The position numbers and the translations under genes are program-made. Source: an uncultured Oscillospiraceae bacterium (GTDB lineage Bacteria; Bacillota; Clostridia; Oscillospirales; Oscillospiraceae). From it: 30,485 nucleotides of DNA. Each line of letters begins with the position of its first letter. Within the stretch, counting starts at the first letter, position 1. Shown here piece after piece: positions 7,436-14,649 of the stretch. The stretch spans positions 1 through 30,485 of the forward strand of contig CAKTQR010000027.1 in assembly GCA_934597175.1 (NCBI GenBank), read 5' to 3'. Below the pieces are notes generated by a model. It made no database searches and was not told where the DNA came from. It was given only the letters and a program-made list of their open reading frames with translations.

Positions 7436-8142
7436 TGGCGCAGATAACATGCAAGGACTTGTCCTTTGCCTACGACGGTCAGACCGTTCTGAGCGGGATA
7501 AACTTTTCGATAGACGCAGGCTCTTACCTGTGCATAGTAGGCGAAAACGGCTCAGGCAAGTCGACGCTCATGAAGGGACTTTTAGGCCTCAAAAAGCCTG
7601 CAAGCGGCAGCATAACGCTCGGCGACGGCCTGAAGCAGACCGAGATCGGCTACCTCCCGCAGCAGACCCAGCTCCAGCGTGATTTCCCCGCCTCCGTGTA
7701 CGAGGTCGTGCTCTCCGGCAGATTAAATTCCATGGGCGGCAGAATGTTTTACAACGCCGAGGATAAGAAAACGGCGCAGGAGAACATGGAGCGGCTCGGC
7801 ATCGAGGATATCAAAAACCGCTGCTACATGGAGCTCTCCGGCGGTCAGCAGCAGCGAGTGCTGCTTGCCCGGGCGATGTGCGCAACGAAAAAGCTGCTGC
7901 TTCTTGACGAGCCCGTCACGGGACTTGACCCCGTTGCGACAAACGAGATGTACAACCTAATTAAGCTAATTAACCTCTGCGACAGCACGAGCGTCATCAT
8001 GATATCGCACGATATCCACGAGGCGGTGCGTTACGCAACGCACATTCTGCACCTGGGCAACCGCCAGCTCTTCTTCGGCACGACTGCGCAGTACCGTGAG
8101 AGCAACCTTGCACGCAGATTTGTAGGAGGCGGCAGAGCATGA
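7435..8142 (+). CDS. znuC: Metal ABC transporter ATP-binding protein
   Basis: 235 residues. Walker A GENGSGKST is near residue 40, the Q-loop region is GYLPQQ, the ABC signature LSGGQQQR is near residue 140, and Walker B LLLLDEPVTGLD is followed by the switch His in MISHD. It energises the permease encoded by the next gene. The start codon shares one base with the upstream stop (TGATG), and the end overlaps znuB by four bases, indicating tight coupling. Confidence 0.93.
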   Translation: MAQITCKDLSFAYDGQTVLSGINFSIDAGSYLCIVGENGSGKSTLMKGLLGLKKPASGSITLGDGLKQTEIGYLPQQTQLQRDFPASVYEVVLSGRLNSMGGRMFYNAEDKKTAQENMERLGIEDIKNRCYMELSGGQQQRVLLARAMCATKKLLLLDEPVTGLDPVATNEMYNLIKLINLCDSTSVIMISHDIHEAVRYATHILHLGNRQLFFGTTAQYRESNLARRFVGGGRA

Positions 8143-8960
8143 CAGAGCTTATAACCGAAATGTTTTCATACCACTTCATGAGCCGTGCCGTCATCGTCGG
8201 CGTTCTTGTGTCGCTGTGCGCCGCACTTCTGGGCGTGTCGCTCGTATTAAAGCGCTACTCGATGATAGGCGACGGACTATCGCATGTCGGCTTCGGCGCA
8301 CTTGCAATTGCCGCCGCCGTGAATGTCGCACCGCTGGCGCTGGCCGTGCCCGTAGTCGTTGCGGCAGCGTTTTTGCTTCTGCGGATAAGCCAGTCGAGCC
8401 GCATAAAGGGCGATGCCGCCATTGCACTTATCTCATCAAGCGCCCTTGCCATCGGCGTTGTGGTCATATCCATGACGACGGGCATGAACACCGATGTGTC
8501 AAACTACATGTTCGGCAGCATCCTGTCATTAAGCCACACCGACGCCGTTTTGAGCATCGTGCTGTCGGTCATCGTGCTTTTGATGTTCGTGCTCCTCTAC
8601 CCCCGCATCTTCGCCGTCACCTTTGACGAGACCTTTGCCAAGGCAACCGGCACGAGTGCGGAGCTTTATAACACGGTCATCGCCGTCCTGACCGCTGTCA
8701 CGGTGGTGCTGGGCATGCGCATGATGGGTGCGCTTTTGATATCGAGCCTCATCATTTTCCCGGCACTCACGAGCATGCGCCTGTGCCGCAGCTTCAAGGC
8801 GGTGGTGGTGTGCTCGGCGGTCATCTCCGTCGTGTGCTTCGTGCTCGGCATGACGGCGTCATATGTGTTCGAGCTTCCCTCCGGCGCAAGCGTCGTCATA
8901 GTCAATATTGCGGCATTTTTGCTGTTTTCTGTTGCATCATTACTAAAACGCAGGGCATAA
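8139..8960 (+). CDS. znuB: Metal ABC transporter permease (ABC-3 family)
   Basis: 273 residues with about eight hydrophobic segments. Family hallmarks are SLVLKRYSMIGDGLSHVGFGALA near the N terminus and GMRMMGALLISSLIIFPALTS, the coupling region. The product spans the membrane and carries metal released by the binding protein. It ends the four-gene regulator-transporter operon; a terminator follows 24 bases after the stop. Confidence 0.93.
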   Translation: MTELITEMFSYHFMSRAVIVGVLVSLCAALLGVSLVLKRYSMIGDGLSHVGFGALAIAAAVNVAPLALAVPVVVAAAFLLLRISQSSRIKGDAAIALISSSALAIGVVVISMTTGMNTDVSNYMFGSILSLSHTDAVLSIVLSVIVLLMFVLLYPRIFAVTFDETFAKATGTSAELYNTVIAVLTAVTVVLGMRMMGALLISSLIIFPALTSMRLCRSFKAVVVCSAVISVVCFVLGMTASYVFELPSGASVVIVNIAAFLLFSVASLLKRRA

Positions 8961-8983
8961 AACTGTGAAATAGCTACAAAGCG

Positions 8984-9018
8984 TCGGGCTTGTTTAACAA
9001 AAAGCAGGCCCGATTTTT
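8984..9018 (+). terminator. Terminator of the zinc-transport operon
   Basis: A 9-base stem TCGGGCTTG / CAGGCCCGA (one G-T pair) with a 12-base A/T-rich loop, followed by five T. Confidence 0.85.
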
Positions 9019-9058
9019 ATTCAAATATGCGAAATTCCAGTGAATATTCGCACTGAAA

Positions 9059-9147
9059 TGAATAATATTCACCGTTATATAGGGAAAACGAAAAAATCAT
9101 GAATATTTTTTCAAAAAAGTGTTGACAAGTATGAATAAAGATGCTAA
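9059..9147 (+). promoter_or_regulatory. Cluster of ARG-box-like sites (possible ArgR/AhrC operators)
   Basis: Three sites resemble the ArgR/AhrC box, which I recall as TGAATWWWWATTCA in enteric bacteria and CATGAATAAAAATKCAAK in Bacillus. Site 1, 9059-9071, is TGAATAATATTCA, one base short of 14. Site 2, 9100-9113, is TGAATATTTTTTCA, with one mismatch to the enteric form. Site 3, 9130-9147, contains ATGAATAAAGATGC, with one mismatch to the core of the Bacillus form, and lies between the -35 and -10 of the next promoter. Regulation by arginine is therefore likely but inferred; no argR gene is in the window. Confidence 0.6.
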
Positions 9148-9150
9148 TAT
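9122..9150 (+). promoter_or_regulatory. Promoter of the amino-acid ABC transporter operon
   Basis: A perfect TTGACA (9122-9127) and TAATAT (9145-9150) with a 17-base spacer. The spacer is occupied by an ARG-box-like site. Confidence 0.8.
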
Positions 9151-9216
9151 AAGCACCGTTAACAGAAACGGCAATGCCAAAACGATTTTTGAAAATAATT
9201 TTGAGAGGTAAATAAA

Positions 9217-10128
9217 ATGAAAAAGTTCGTAGCTCTTATGCTCGCACTGGTCATGGTGTTCGCACTGTGCGCCTGCGGCGGAAACAGCGACCCCAAGCCC
9301 ACCGAAGAAGCAAAGGATTATTCCTCCATGACTCTTGACCAGCTCAAGGCTGAACTCAAGACCGTTAACGAAGGCAAGCTCACCATTGCCACCAGCCCCG
9401 ACTTCGCTCCCTACGAGTTCTACCATGTCGATGAAAACGGCAATGCGACCCTCGTTGGTTTCGATATCGCGTTTGCACAGTACATCGCCGACAAGCTCGG
9501 CCTCGAGCTTGAGATGGTCCCCATGGACTTTGACGGCACTCTCGCAGAGCTCGGCGCAAAGAAGTGCGACCTGGGCATGGCAGGCTACTCTCCCGACCCC
9601 GACCGTGCAAACCTCATGAACTTCTCCAAGATCTACTACGAAGGCGGCCAGTGCTTTATCACCTCCAAGGCCAACGCAGATAAGATCAAGTCCCTTGACG
9701 ACGCAAACAACTCTCAGTACAAGATCGGCGCACAGACCGGCTCTATCCAGAGCAAGCTCGCAAAGCAGAACACCCCCGACGCTGACAACATCGACCTGAG
9801 CAAAGTTCCCGATGTAATCGCAGAAGTCATCTCCGGCAAGCTCGACGGTGCATTCATGGAGACCATCGTTGCAAAGTCCTATCAGGCACAGTACCCCGAG
9901 ATCGTCATCGTGTGCGATGTTCCCTACGAGCAGGAAGGCTCCGCAATCGGCGTAAACAAGGACAACGATGTCCTCCTCGCAGCTCTCAACCTCATCATCG
10001 ACGAGGCTATCAACGACGGCAGCCTCCAGAAGTTCGTTGACGAAGCGGGCATCCTCGCTATCGGCGACAAGTATGAAGGTCTGCTCGATGGTTCCGGTAA
10101 GGTTCCCGCAGCCGACACCGCAGCATAA
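9217..10128 (+). CDS. Amino-acid ABC transporter substrate-binding lipoprotein
   Basis: 303 residues. The signal peptide MKKFVALMLALVMVFALCAC ends in a lipobox with lipid Cys at C20. The mature part is a family 3 (polar amino acid) periplasmic-type binding protein: LTIATSPDFAPYEF, VGFDIAFAQYIADKLGLELEMVPMDFDGTLAEL, and KIGAQTGSIQ. A loosely spaced extra segment (SSMTLDQLKAELKTVNEGK) joins the lipid anchor to the binding domain. Codon use is strongly biased toward preferred C-ending codons, which suggests high expression. Arginine or another basic amino acid is the likely ligand, but only from the ARG-box-like promoter. Confidence 0.88.
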   Translation: MKKFVALMLALVMVFALCACGGNSDPKPTEEAKDYSSMTLDQLKAELKTVNEGKLTIATSPDFAPYEFYHVDENGNATLVGFDIAFAQYIADKLGLELEMVPMDFDGTLAELGAKKCDLGMAGYSPDPDRANLMNFSKIYYEGGQCFITSKANADKIKSLDDANNSQYKIGAQTGSIQSKLAKQNTPDADNIDLSKVPDVIAEVISGKLDGAFMETIVAKSYQAQYPEIVIVCDVPYEQEGSAIGVNKDNDVLLAALNLIIDEAINDGSLQKFVDEAGILAIGDKYEGLLDGSGKVPAADTAA

Positions 10129-10145
10129 TAAAACAGAAACACATC

Positions 10146-10173
10146 TTCTCCCCGGAGAAAACTCCGGGGAGAA
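10146..10173 (+). other. Stable intercistronic hairpin without a T tract
   Basis: A 12-base perfect stem (TTCTCCCCGGAG / CTCCGGGGAGAA) with an AAAA loop is followed by only three T. It lies between the binding-protein gene and the permease gene. Such stems commonly protect the upstream message or partly terminate it, giving more binding protein than permease. Confidence 0.75.
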
Positions 10174-10226
10174 TTTCCCGTTATAAACTATGTTCCGCAT
10201 AGATAGATTGAAAGGAGAAAAGGCGT

Positions 10227-11006
10227 ATGCTCTTTACTCAGAAAGGCTTTGAAGTGACATGGAACTATAAACAGTTGTTTATAGACGGACTTGTCTGCAC
10301 CGTGTCACTGTCACTACTGACCGTTATATTCGGTTTTATCCTCGCACTTGTTTTGGCTGTCATGCGACTGAGCAAATGGCACCCGTTCGGTTTCCTGGCG
10401 CTTGATAAAAACGGGCATCTTCGTGAAGATGGGGTGCTTTCGGCGCTCGGAAGGTTCAATCCGCTGTCGTTCATTGCAAGTGTTTACATCGAAGTGTTCC
10501 GTGCAACGCCTATGCTCGTTCAGCTGTTTATAATCTACTACATAGCCTTTGACGGTGTCAATCTCCCGTCAATAAAGATATTCGGCACTATCCGTTTTGA
10601 GCGCTTTGTCCCGGGCGTTGTTGCACTGAGCCTCAACTCCGCTGCATACCTGAGCGAGATCATCCGCTCCGGCATCCAGAGCGTTGACGGCGGCCAGACC
10701 GAGGCTGCCCGTTCGCTCGGCCTTACGCAGACGCAGAACATGCGCTTTATCGTCCTGCCTCAGGCAATAAAGAACATTCTGCCCGCTATTGCAAACGAAT
10801 TTGTTACGATAATCAAGGAGTCATCCATCTGCTACACGATAGGTCTCGGCGAGATAATGTACGCCGTTGCATCGATAAAGGGTGCAACATACCGTATCGC
10901 AGAGCCGCTGGTGGTTGCGGCGGCAGTATACTTCTGCCTGACATTCCCGACCTCCAAGATAATAGAACACTTTGAAAGGAAGATGAGCGTTGGTGACAAG
11001 CGATAA
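10227..11006 (+). CDS. Amino-acid ABC transporter permease (HisM/GlnP family)
   Basis: 259 residues with about five hydrophobic helices. The permease-ATPase contact loop is visible as EAARSLGLTQTQNMRFIVLPQAIKNILPA, together with EVFRATPMLVQLFIIYY, typical of polar amino-acid permeases. A short hydrophilic insert (about residues 48-70, DKNGHLREDGVLSALGRFN) separates the first helix from the conserved core; similar inserts occur in clostridial relatives, by recollection. AAGGAGAAAA precedes the ATG. The ATPase gene overlaps its 3' end. Confidence 0.9.
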   Translation: MLFTQKGFEVTWNYKQLFIDGLVCTVSLSLLTVIFGFILALVLAVMRLSKWHPFGFLALDKNGHLREDGVLSALGRFNPLSFIASVYIEVFRATPMLVQLFIIYYIAFDGVNLPSIKIFGTIRFERFVPGVVALSLNSAAYLSEIIRSGIQSVDGGQTEAARSLGLTQTQNMRFIVLPQAIKNILPAIANEFVTIIKESSICYTIGLGEIMYAVASIKGATYRIAEPLVVAAAVYFCLTFPTSKIIEHFERKMSVGDKR

Positions 11007-11736
11007 TATAATCCAGGTCCATGACCTGAAGAAATACTATAAGAAGGGCGTTATCAAGGCTCTTGACGGCGTGTCGGTAGACATCGCACGAGGCGATGTC
11101 GTCGTTGTGATCGGCCCTTCCGGCTCTGGCAAGTCGACGCTTCTGCGCTCGCTAAACCTTCTCGAAGAGCCCACAAGCGGCACTATCCTTTTCGAGGGCA
11201 CGGATATCACCGACAAGAAGATAGATATAAATAAGCACCGTCAGAAGATGGGCATGGTGTTCCAGCACTTTAACCTTTTCCCGCACAAGACCATCATCGA
11301 GAACATGATCCTTGCTCCCGTTGAGGTCAAGCATGTGCCCAAGGAGGAGGCCAAGGCCAAGGCGATGCAGCTACTTGAGCGTGTCGGCCTTGCCGACCGT
11401 GCCGACGCTTATCCCATTCAGCTTTCCGGCGGTCAGAAGCAGCGTGTCGCCATCGTCCGTGCACTGTGCATGGAGCCCGATGTCATGCTGTTTGACGAGC
11501 CCACCTCCGCACTCGACCCCGAGATGGTCGGCGAGGTTTTGGATGTCATGAAGGAGCTTGCGCACGAGGGTATGACCATGGTCGTCGTCACCCATGAGAT
11601 GGGCTTTGCCCGTGAGGTCGGCAACCGTGTGCTGTTCATGGCCGACGGCAAGCTTGTTGAGCAGGGCAGCCCTACGGATATCTTCGAGCATCCTCAGAGC
11701 GACCGTCTGCGTGATTTTCTTTCAAAGGTGCTGTAA
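10990..11736 (+). CDS. Amino-acid ABC transporter ATP-binding protein (GlnQ/HisP family)
   Basis: 248 residues from a TTG at 10990; a GTG at 10993 is equally possible. Both follow AAAGGAAG and overlap the permease end by about 17 bases. Walker A is GPSGSGKST, the Q-loop region VFQHFNLFPHKT, the ABC signature LSGGQ, Walker B VMLFDEPTSALD, and the switch His lies in VVTHEMGFA. The HFNLFPH sequence is typical of polar amino-acid transporters. It energises the permease. Confidence 0.92.
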   Translation: MVTSDNIIQVHDLKKYYKKGVIKALDGVSVDIARGDVVVVIGPSGSGKSTLLRSLNLLEEPTSGTILFEGTDITDKKIDINKHRQKMGMVFQHFNLFPHKTIIENMILAPVEVKHVPKEEAKAKAMQLLERVGLADRADAYPIQLSGGQKQRVAIVRALCMEPDVMLFDEPTSALDPEMVGEVLDVMKELAHEGMTMVVVTHEMGFAREVGNRVLFMADGKLVEQGSPTDIFEHPQSDRLRDFLSKVL

Positions 11737-11741
11737 TTAAA

Positions 11742-13181
11742 ATGAATAACATAAAAAAAGCTGCCATAGAGTCCGTTGACTCTATGGCAGAGCTCTACAA
11801 AAGCATAACTAACGAAATTTGGAATAACCCTGAGCTCTCGCTCAAGGAGTTCAAGGCCGCCGAGCTTTACTGCAAGGTGCTGCGTGACCATGGCTTTACC
11901 GTGACCGAAAAGCTCAGCGGCATCGACACCGCATTCTGCGGCTCGTTCGGCAGCGGCAGACCCATTATCGGCATTTTGGGCGAATTTGACGCTCTGTCCG
12001 GCCTTTCGCAGGCCTCGGGCGTGACCGAAAAGCAGCCCGTTGTACCCGATGGCTGCGGCCACGGCTGCGGTCATAATCTTCTTGGTGTAGGCTCGCTTGC
12101 AGCGGCGTTTGCCGTCAAGGAATATCTGCAACAAAGCGGCCATGAGGGCACGGTCGTGTTCTTCGGCTGCCCGGGCGAGGAGGGCGGCAGCGGTAAGGCG
12201 TACATGGCTCGTGACGGGCTGTGGACGAAGCTCGATGCTGCGCTTTCGTGGCATCCTGCGTCCGAGAACGAGATACACACCGGCACAAACAACTCCAGCA
12301 TACAGGTGTTGTATAAATTCAAGGGCATTTCGGCTCACGCCGCAGACTGCCCCGAGCTTGGCCGCAGTGCACTTGACGCAGTCGAGCTTATGAATGTCGG
12401 CGTGCAGTTTTTGCGTGAGCACATGACGAGTGACTGCCGCATCCACTATGCAATAACAAACGCCGGCGGCGTGTCGCCGAATGTGGTGCAGTCCGAGGCC
12501 GATGTGCTGTACATGGTGCGAGCCAACAAGGTGCGACAGTCCATTGAGCTTCAAAAGCGTGTAGACAAGATCGCCGAGGGCGCAGCACTCATGACCGAGA
12601 CAAGCTTCGAGCGAGTTTTCATCGATGGCACGGCGGAGCTCCTGCCAAACTTTACGATAGAGAAGCTGCTGTACGATAACTTTACCGAGATCGGCGTTCC
12701 ACAGTACACCCCTGAGGAACTGGACTTTGCCCAAAAGCTCAAGGCAACCTATCCTGCCGAGACAAAAGCCCCGGGAATCGGCGCAGCCTTTGACGATGAC
12801 ATTGCCGAGCAGGTGCAGACGCTCACCGAGAACATGACAAAGCCGCTGAATGACTTTCTTATGCCTGCTTATTCCGGCACGACCTTTACCGCCGGCAGCA
12901 CCGATGTCGGCGACGTGAGCTGGCAGACCCCGACCTCGCAGATAAATGTCGTCACATGGCCTGCCGGTATGCCCGGCCACACTTGGCAGACCGTTGCCTG
13001 CGGCAAAACGAGCATCGCCTACAAGGGCATGCTGTGCGCCGGCAAGGTGCTTGCTGCTGCGGCGATAGACCTTTTTGAGGACGAGAAGCTGTTAAACAAG
13101 GCCAAAGCGGAGTTTGAAAAGCGCTCAAAGGACGGCTATGTCTGCCCCATAGAGCCCGGCGCAAAGCCCATTGCACTGTAA
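11742..13181 (+). CDS. M20-family amidohydrolase (AbgB-like)
   Basis: 479 residues, close to the length of AbgB, the p-aminobenzoyl-glutamate hydrolase subunit. Metal-site motifs of the M20 peptidase family are present: GEFDAL (about residue 80), HGCGHNLLG (about 105), FFGCPGEEGGSGK with its catalytic Glu, and SAHAADCPELGRSALDA, the dimerisation-domain signature. Such enzymes cleave N-acyl or N-amidated amino acids in the cytoplasm. It starts only five bases after the ABC ATPase, so the operon may import and then deacylate an amino-acid conjugate or dipeptide; the substrate is not known. An inverted repeat covers codons 7-17. Confidence 0.87.
   Translation: MNNIKKAAIESVDSMAELYKSITNEIWNNPELSLKEFKAAELYCKVLRDHGFTVTEKLSGIDTAFCGSFGSGRPIIGILGEFDALSGLSQASGVTEKQPVVPDGCGHGCGHNLLGVGSLAAAFAVKEYLQQSGHEGTVVFFGCPGEEGGSGKAYMARDGLWTKLDAALSWHPASENEIHTGTNNSSIQVLYKFKGISAHAADCPELGRSALDAVELMNVGVQFLREHMTSDCRIHYAITNAGGVSPNVVQSEADVLYMVRANKVRQSIELQKRVDKIAEGAALMTETSFERVFIDGTAELLPNFTIEKLLYDNFTEIGVPQYTPEELDFAQKLKATYPAETKAPGIGAAFDDDIAEQVQTLTENMTKPLNDFLMPAYSGTTFTAGSTDVGDVSWQTPTSQINVVTWPAGMPGHTWQTVACGKTSIAYKGMLCAGKVLAAAAIDLFEDEKLLNKAKAEFEKRSKDGYVCPIEPGAKPIAL
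11761..11790 (+). repeat. Perfect 13-base inverted repeat inside the amidohydrolase start region
   Basis: CTGCCATAGAGTC (11761-11773) and its exact complement (11778-11790) are separated by CGTT, 19 bases after the start codon. In the mRNA this is a stable tetraloop hairpin in the first codons. No T tract follows. It might act as a binding site or slow translation; this is inference. Confidence 0.8.
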
Positions 13182-13218
13182 GTGTTCAAAAATAGTTCTT
13201 TTATTTTGCATTTTTCTG

Positions 13219-13227
13219 TGCTATAAT
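13219..13227 (+). promoter_or_regulatory. Extended -10 promoter of the surface-protein gene
   Basis: TG-C-TATAAT is an extended -10 element; no good -35 lies 17 bases upstream. It sits 37 bases before the start codon of the surface-protein gene, in an A/T-rich gap after the amidohydrolase. Confidence 0.65.
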
Positions 13228-13263
13228 GCATCCAATCATGCGTTTGAGCGCAGGAGGCAGTTT

Positions 13264-13914
13264 ATGATAAAGAAAATACTAAGCATCGCCCTTGCTTTGG
13301 TGGCAACGGTGCTCATGTCTGCGTCGGCATTTGCCGACCTCACGATAAAGCCCGTGCCCGACCCTTGGGACGACCCGAGCAATCACGAAGCGGACGGGGC
13401 AAGCTACTATGCGTATAACGAGGCCGGCTATGTTGTCGTTTGGGAAACGCCCGAGTGCAATGTCGACGGCAAGTATGTGCTTGTAAAGAACAAAACGGAG
13501 CTCACGGTCGAGTACCGTGTGACTTATATGGAAAGTGTCCCTTGGGGCCATGTCAACATTGAGCTCGAGCATGAAAAGGACAATGAGTCCGAGATATTCT
13601 CCGGCTGGGTGCTGATGACCGACCTTGTCGATGCCGACGGTAACCCTGCGGCGGTCATGCCGCCGGAGATACCCGACCATCCAATGATATCAAACCCCGT
13701 CGTGACCCCCGAGCCGACGCCGACCCCGAGCAGTGCCGATCCCACGCCGACGCCGACCCTTTCGCTTCCGCAGCGTCCGCAGCAGGCGATAACCGTGAGC
13801 AACACCTATAACTCGGCGATCGTCTACACCTCCGTTGCCATTGCGGTCATAGCTCTTGCGCTGGTCGTGTATGTTCTCATAAAGCACAAGGCGCTAAACA
13901 AAAAGGGCGAATAA
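13264..13914 (+). CDS. Secreted, membrane-anchored protein of unknown function
   Basis: 216 residues from an ATG preceded by AGGAGG. A cleavable signal peptide (MIKKILSIALALVATVLMSASAFA) is followed by an SH3-like or beta-rich region (about 30-135) with DGKYVLVKNKTELTVEYRVTY and SGWVLMTDLVDADG. Next comes a Pro/Thr linker (PTPTP repeats, about 145-170), a transmembrane helix (about 182-205, SVAIAVIALALVVYVLI) and a short basic tail. This is the layout of a protein displayed outside the membrane. The WVLMTDL end of the domain resembles bacterial SH3 folds, but the match is weak. Confidence 0.78.
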   Translation: MIKKILSIALALVATVLMSASAFADLTIKPVPDPWDDPSNHEADGASYYAYNEAGYVVVWETPECNVDGKYVLVKNKTELTVEYRVTYMESVPWGHVNIELEHEKDNESEIFSGWVLMTDLVDADGNPAAVMPPEIPDHPMISNPVVTPEPTPTPSSADPTPTPTLSLPQRPQQAITVSNTYNSAIVYTSVAIAVIALALVVYVLIKHKALNKKGE

Positions 13915-13969
13915 AAAGCAAGCATTGCCGCCAACTTAAATGGTGAGCTTGTTGTATAGTGAAAGATCA

Positions 13970-14006
13970 AAACCTTAGCACTCTAACATCAAGAGTGCTA
14001 AGGTTT
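13970..14006 (+). promoter_or_regulatory. CIRCE element (HrcA repressor operator)
   Basis: TTAGCACTC, nine bases, GAGTGCTAA: an exact match to the CIRCE consensus. The arms extend by AAACC/GGTTT to 14 bases each. HrcA binds CIRCE and represses heat-shock genes such as groESL and dnaK. It lies 129 bases before the hsp20 start. A TATAGT (13955-13960) just upstream would place CIRCE at the start of the transcript, the usual position. A second pair, TTGTTC (14034-14039) and TATATA (14057-14062) with 17 bases between, is an alternative promoter downstream of CIRCE. Confidence 0.92.
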
Positions 14007-14134
14007 ACATTTTGTTCACAGAAAACACTATATTTGTTCATATCTATATGGTACTTTATATACAACAAGAAACAAAAGTTATAAACGAGCAATCGAGTTT
14101 ATAGCTTTCGCCAATAATTTAGGAGGTACTGATT

Positions 14135-14563
14135 ATGTTTGAACTTATGCCTTTTGGTTACCGTCGTGTATCCGCATACAACCCGTTCCGTGATTTTGAA
14201 GAAATGAGCCGCAGCTTTTGGGATGATACCAATGTCTCTGCTTTCCGCACCGACATAACCGAAAAGGACGGCGTATATACCCTTGAAGCCGATCTCCCCG
14301 GCTTTAAGAAGGAAGACATCAGCGTTGATATCGACAAGGATTGCCTGACCATCACCGCCGAGCACAAGAGCGAGGAGAAGGAAGAAAACGCCGACAGCTA
14401 CATTCGCCGTGAGCGTTTCTACGGCTCGTACACCCGCAGCTTCAATGTCAAGGGCATCGACACCGAGGCCATTACCGCCGCATATAATGACGGCGTGCTG
14501 ACCCTGACAATGCCCAAGAAAGAGCCCGAAGTCCCCGCAGCAAGACGGCTCGAAATTCAATAA
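14135..14563 (+). CDS. Hsp20/alpha-crystallin small heat-shock protein
   Basis: 142 residues. It is an ATP-independent chaperone that holds unfolding proteins in large oligomers. The alpha-crystallin domain covers about residues 38-130: TDITEKDGVYTLEADLPGFKKEDISVDIDKDCLTITAEH is diagnostic, and YNDGVLTLTMPKKEP ends it. The N terminus MFELMPFGYRRVSAYNPFRDFEEMSR is typical of the bacterial class. AGGAGG precedes the start. The gene is monocistronic, with CIRCE upstream and a terminator downstream, so HrcA control is likely. Part of the leader (14050-14057) can pair with the ribosome-binding site. Confidence 0.94.
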   Translation: MFELMPFGYRRVSAYNPFRDFEEMSRSFWDDTNVSAFRTDITEKDGVYTLEADLPGFKKEDISVDIDKDCLTITAEHKSEEKEENADSYIRRERFYGSYTRSFNVKGIDTEAITAAYNDGVLTLTMPKKEPEVPAARRLEIQ

Positions 14564-14617
14564 GCTTGACCCCATCATCAGATGTTTTTATTCTCTCTCT
14601 TCTTAAAACCCCTTATG

Positions 14618-14649
14618 CAAAAGGCACGACCAAATGGTCGTGCCTTTTG
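14618..14649. terminator. Bidirectional terminator between hsp20 and the glycogen operon
   Basis: CAAAAGGCACGACCA and its complement TGGTCGTGCCTTTTG flank a minimal A/T loop, giving T runs on both strands. It ends one base before the stop codon of the minus-strand GH13 gene. Confidence 0.9.

Noticed and set aside
9012..9026. A minus-strand TGAATAAAAAT resembling an ARG box
   Set aside because: It overlaps the T tract of the zinc-operon terminator, where such a sequence is expected by chance, and the match ends early.
9097..10200. A 367-codon open reading frame antisense to the amino-acid binding protein
   Set aside because: It is an antisense shadow of a codon-biased gene and runs over the promoter.
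11694..12980. A 428-codon open reading frame antisense to the amidohydrolase
   Set aside because: The sense frame has all M20 metal motifs; the antisense product has no domain or ribosome-binding site.
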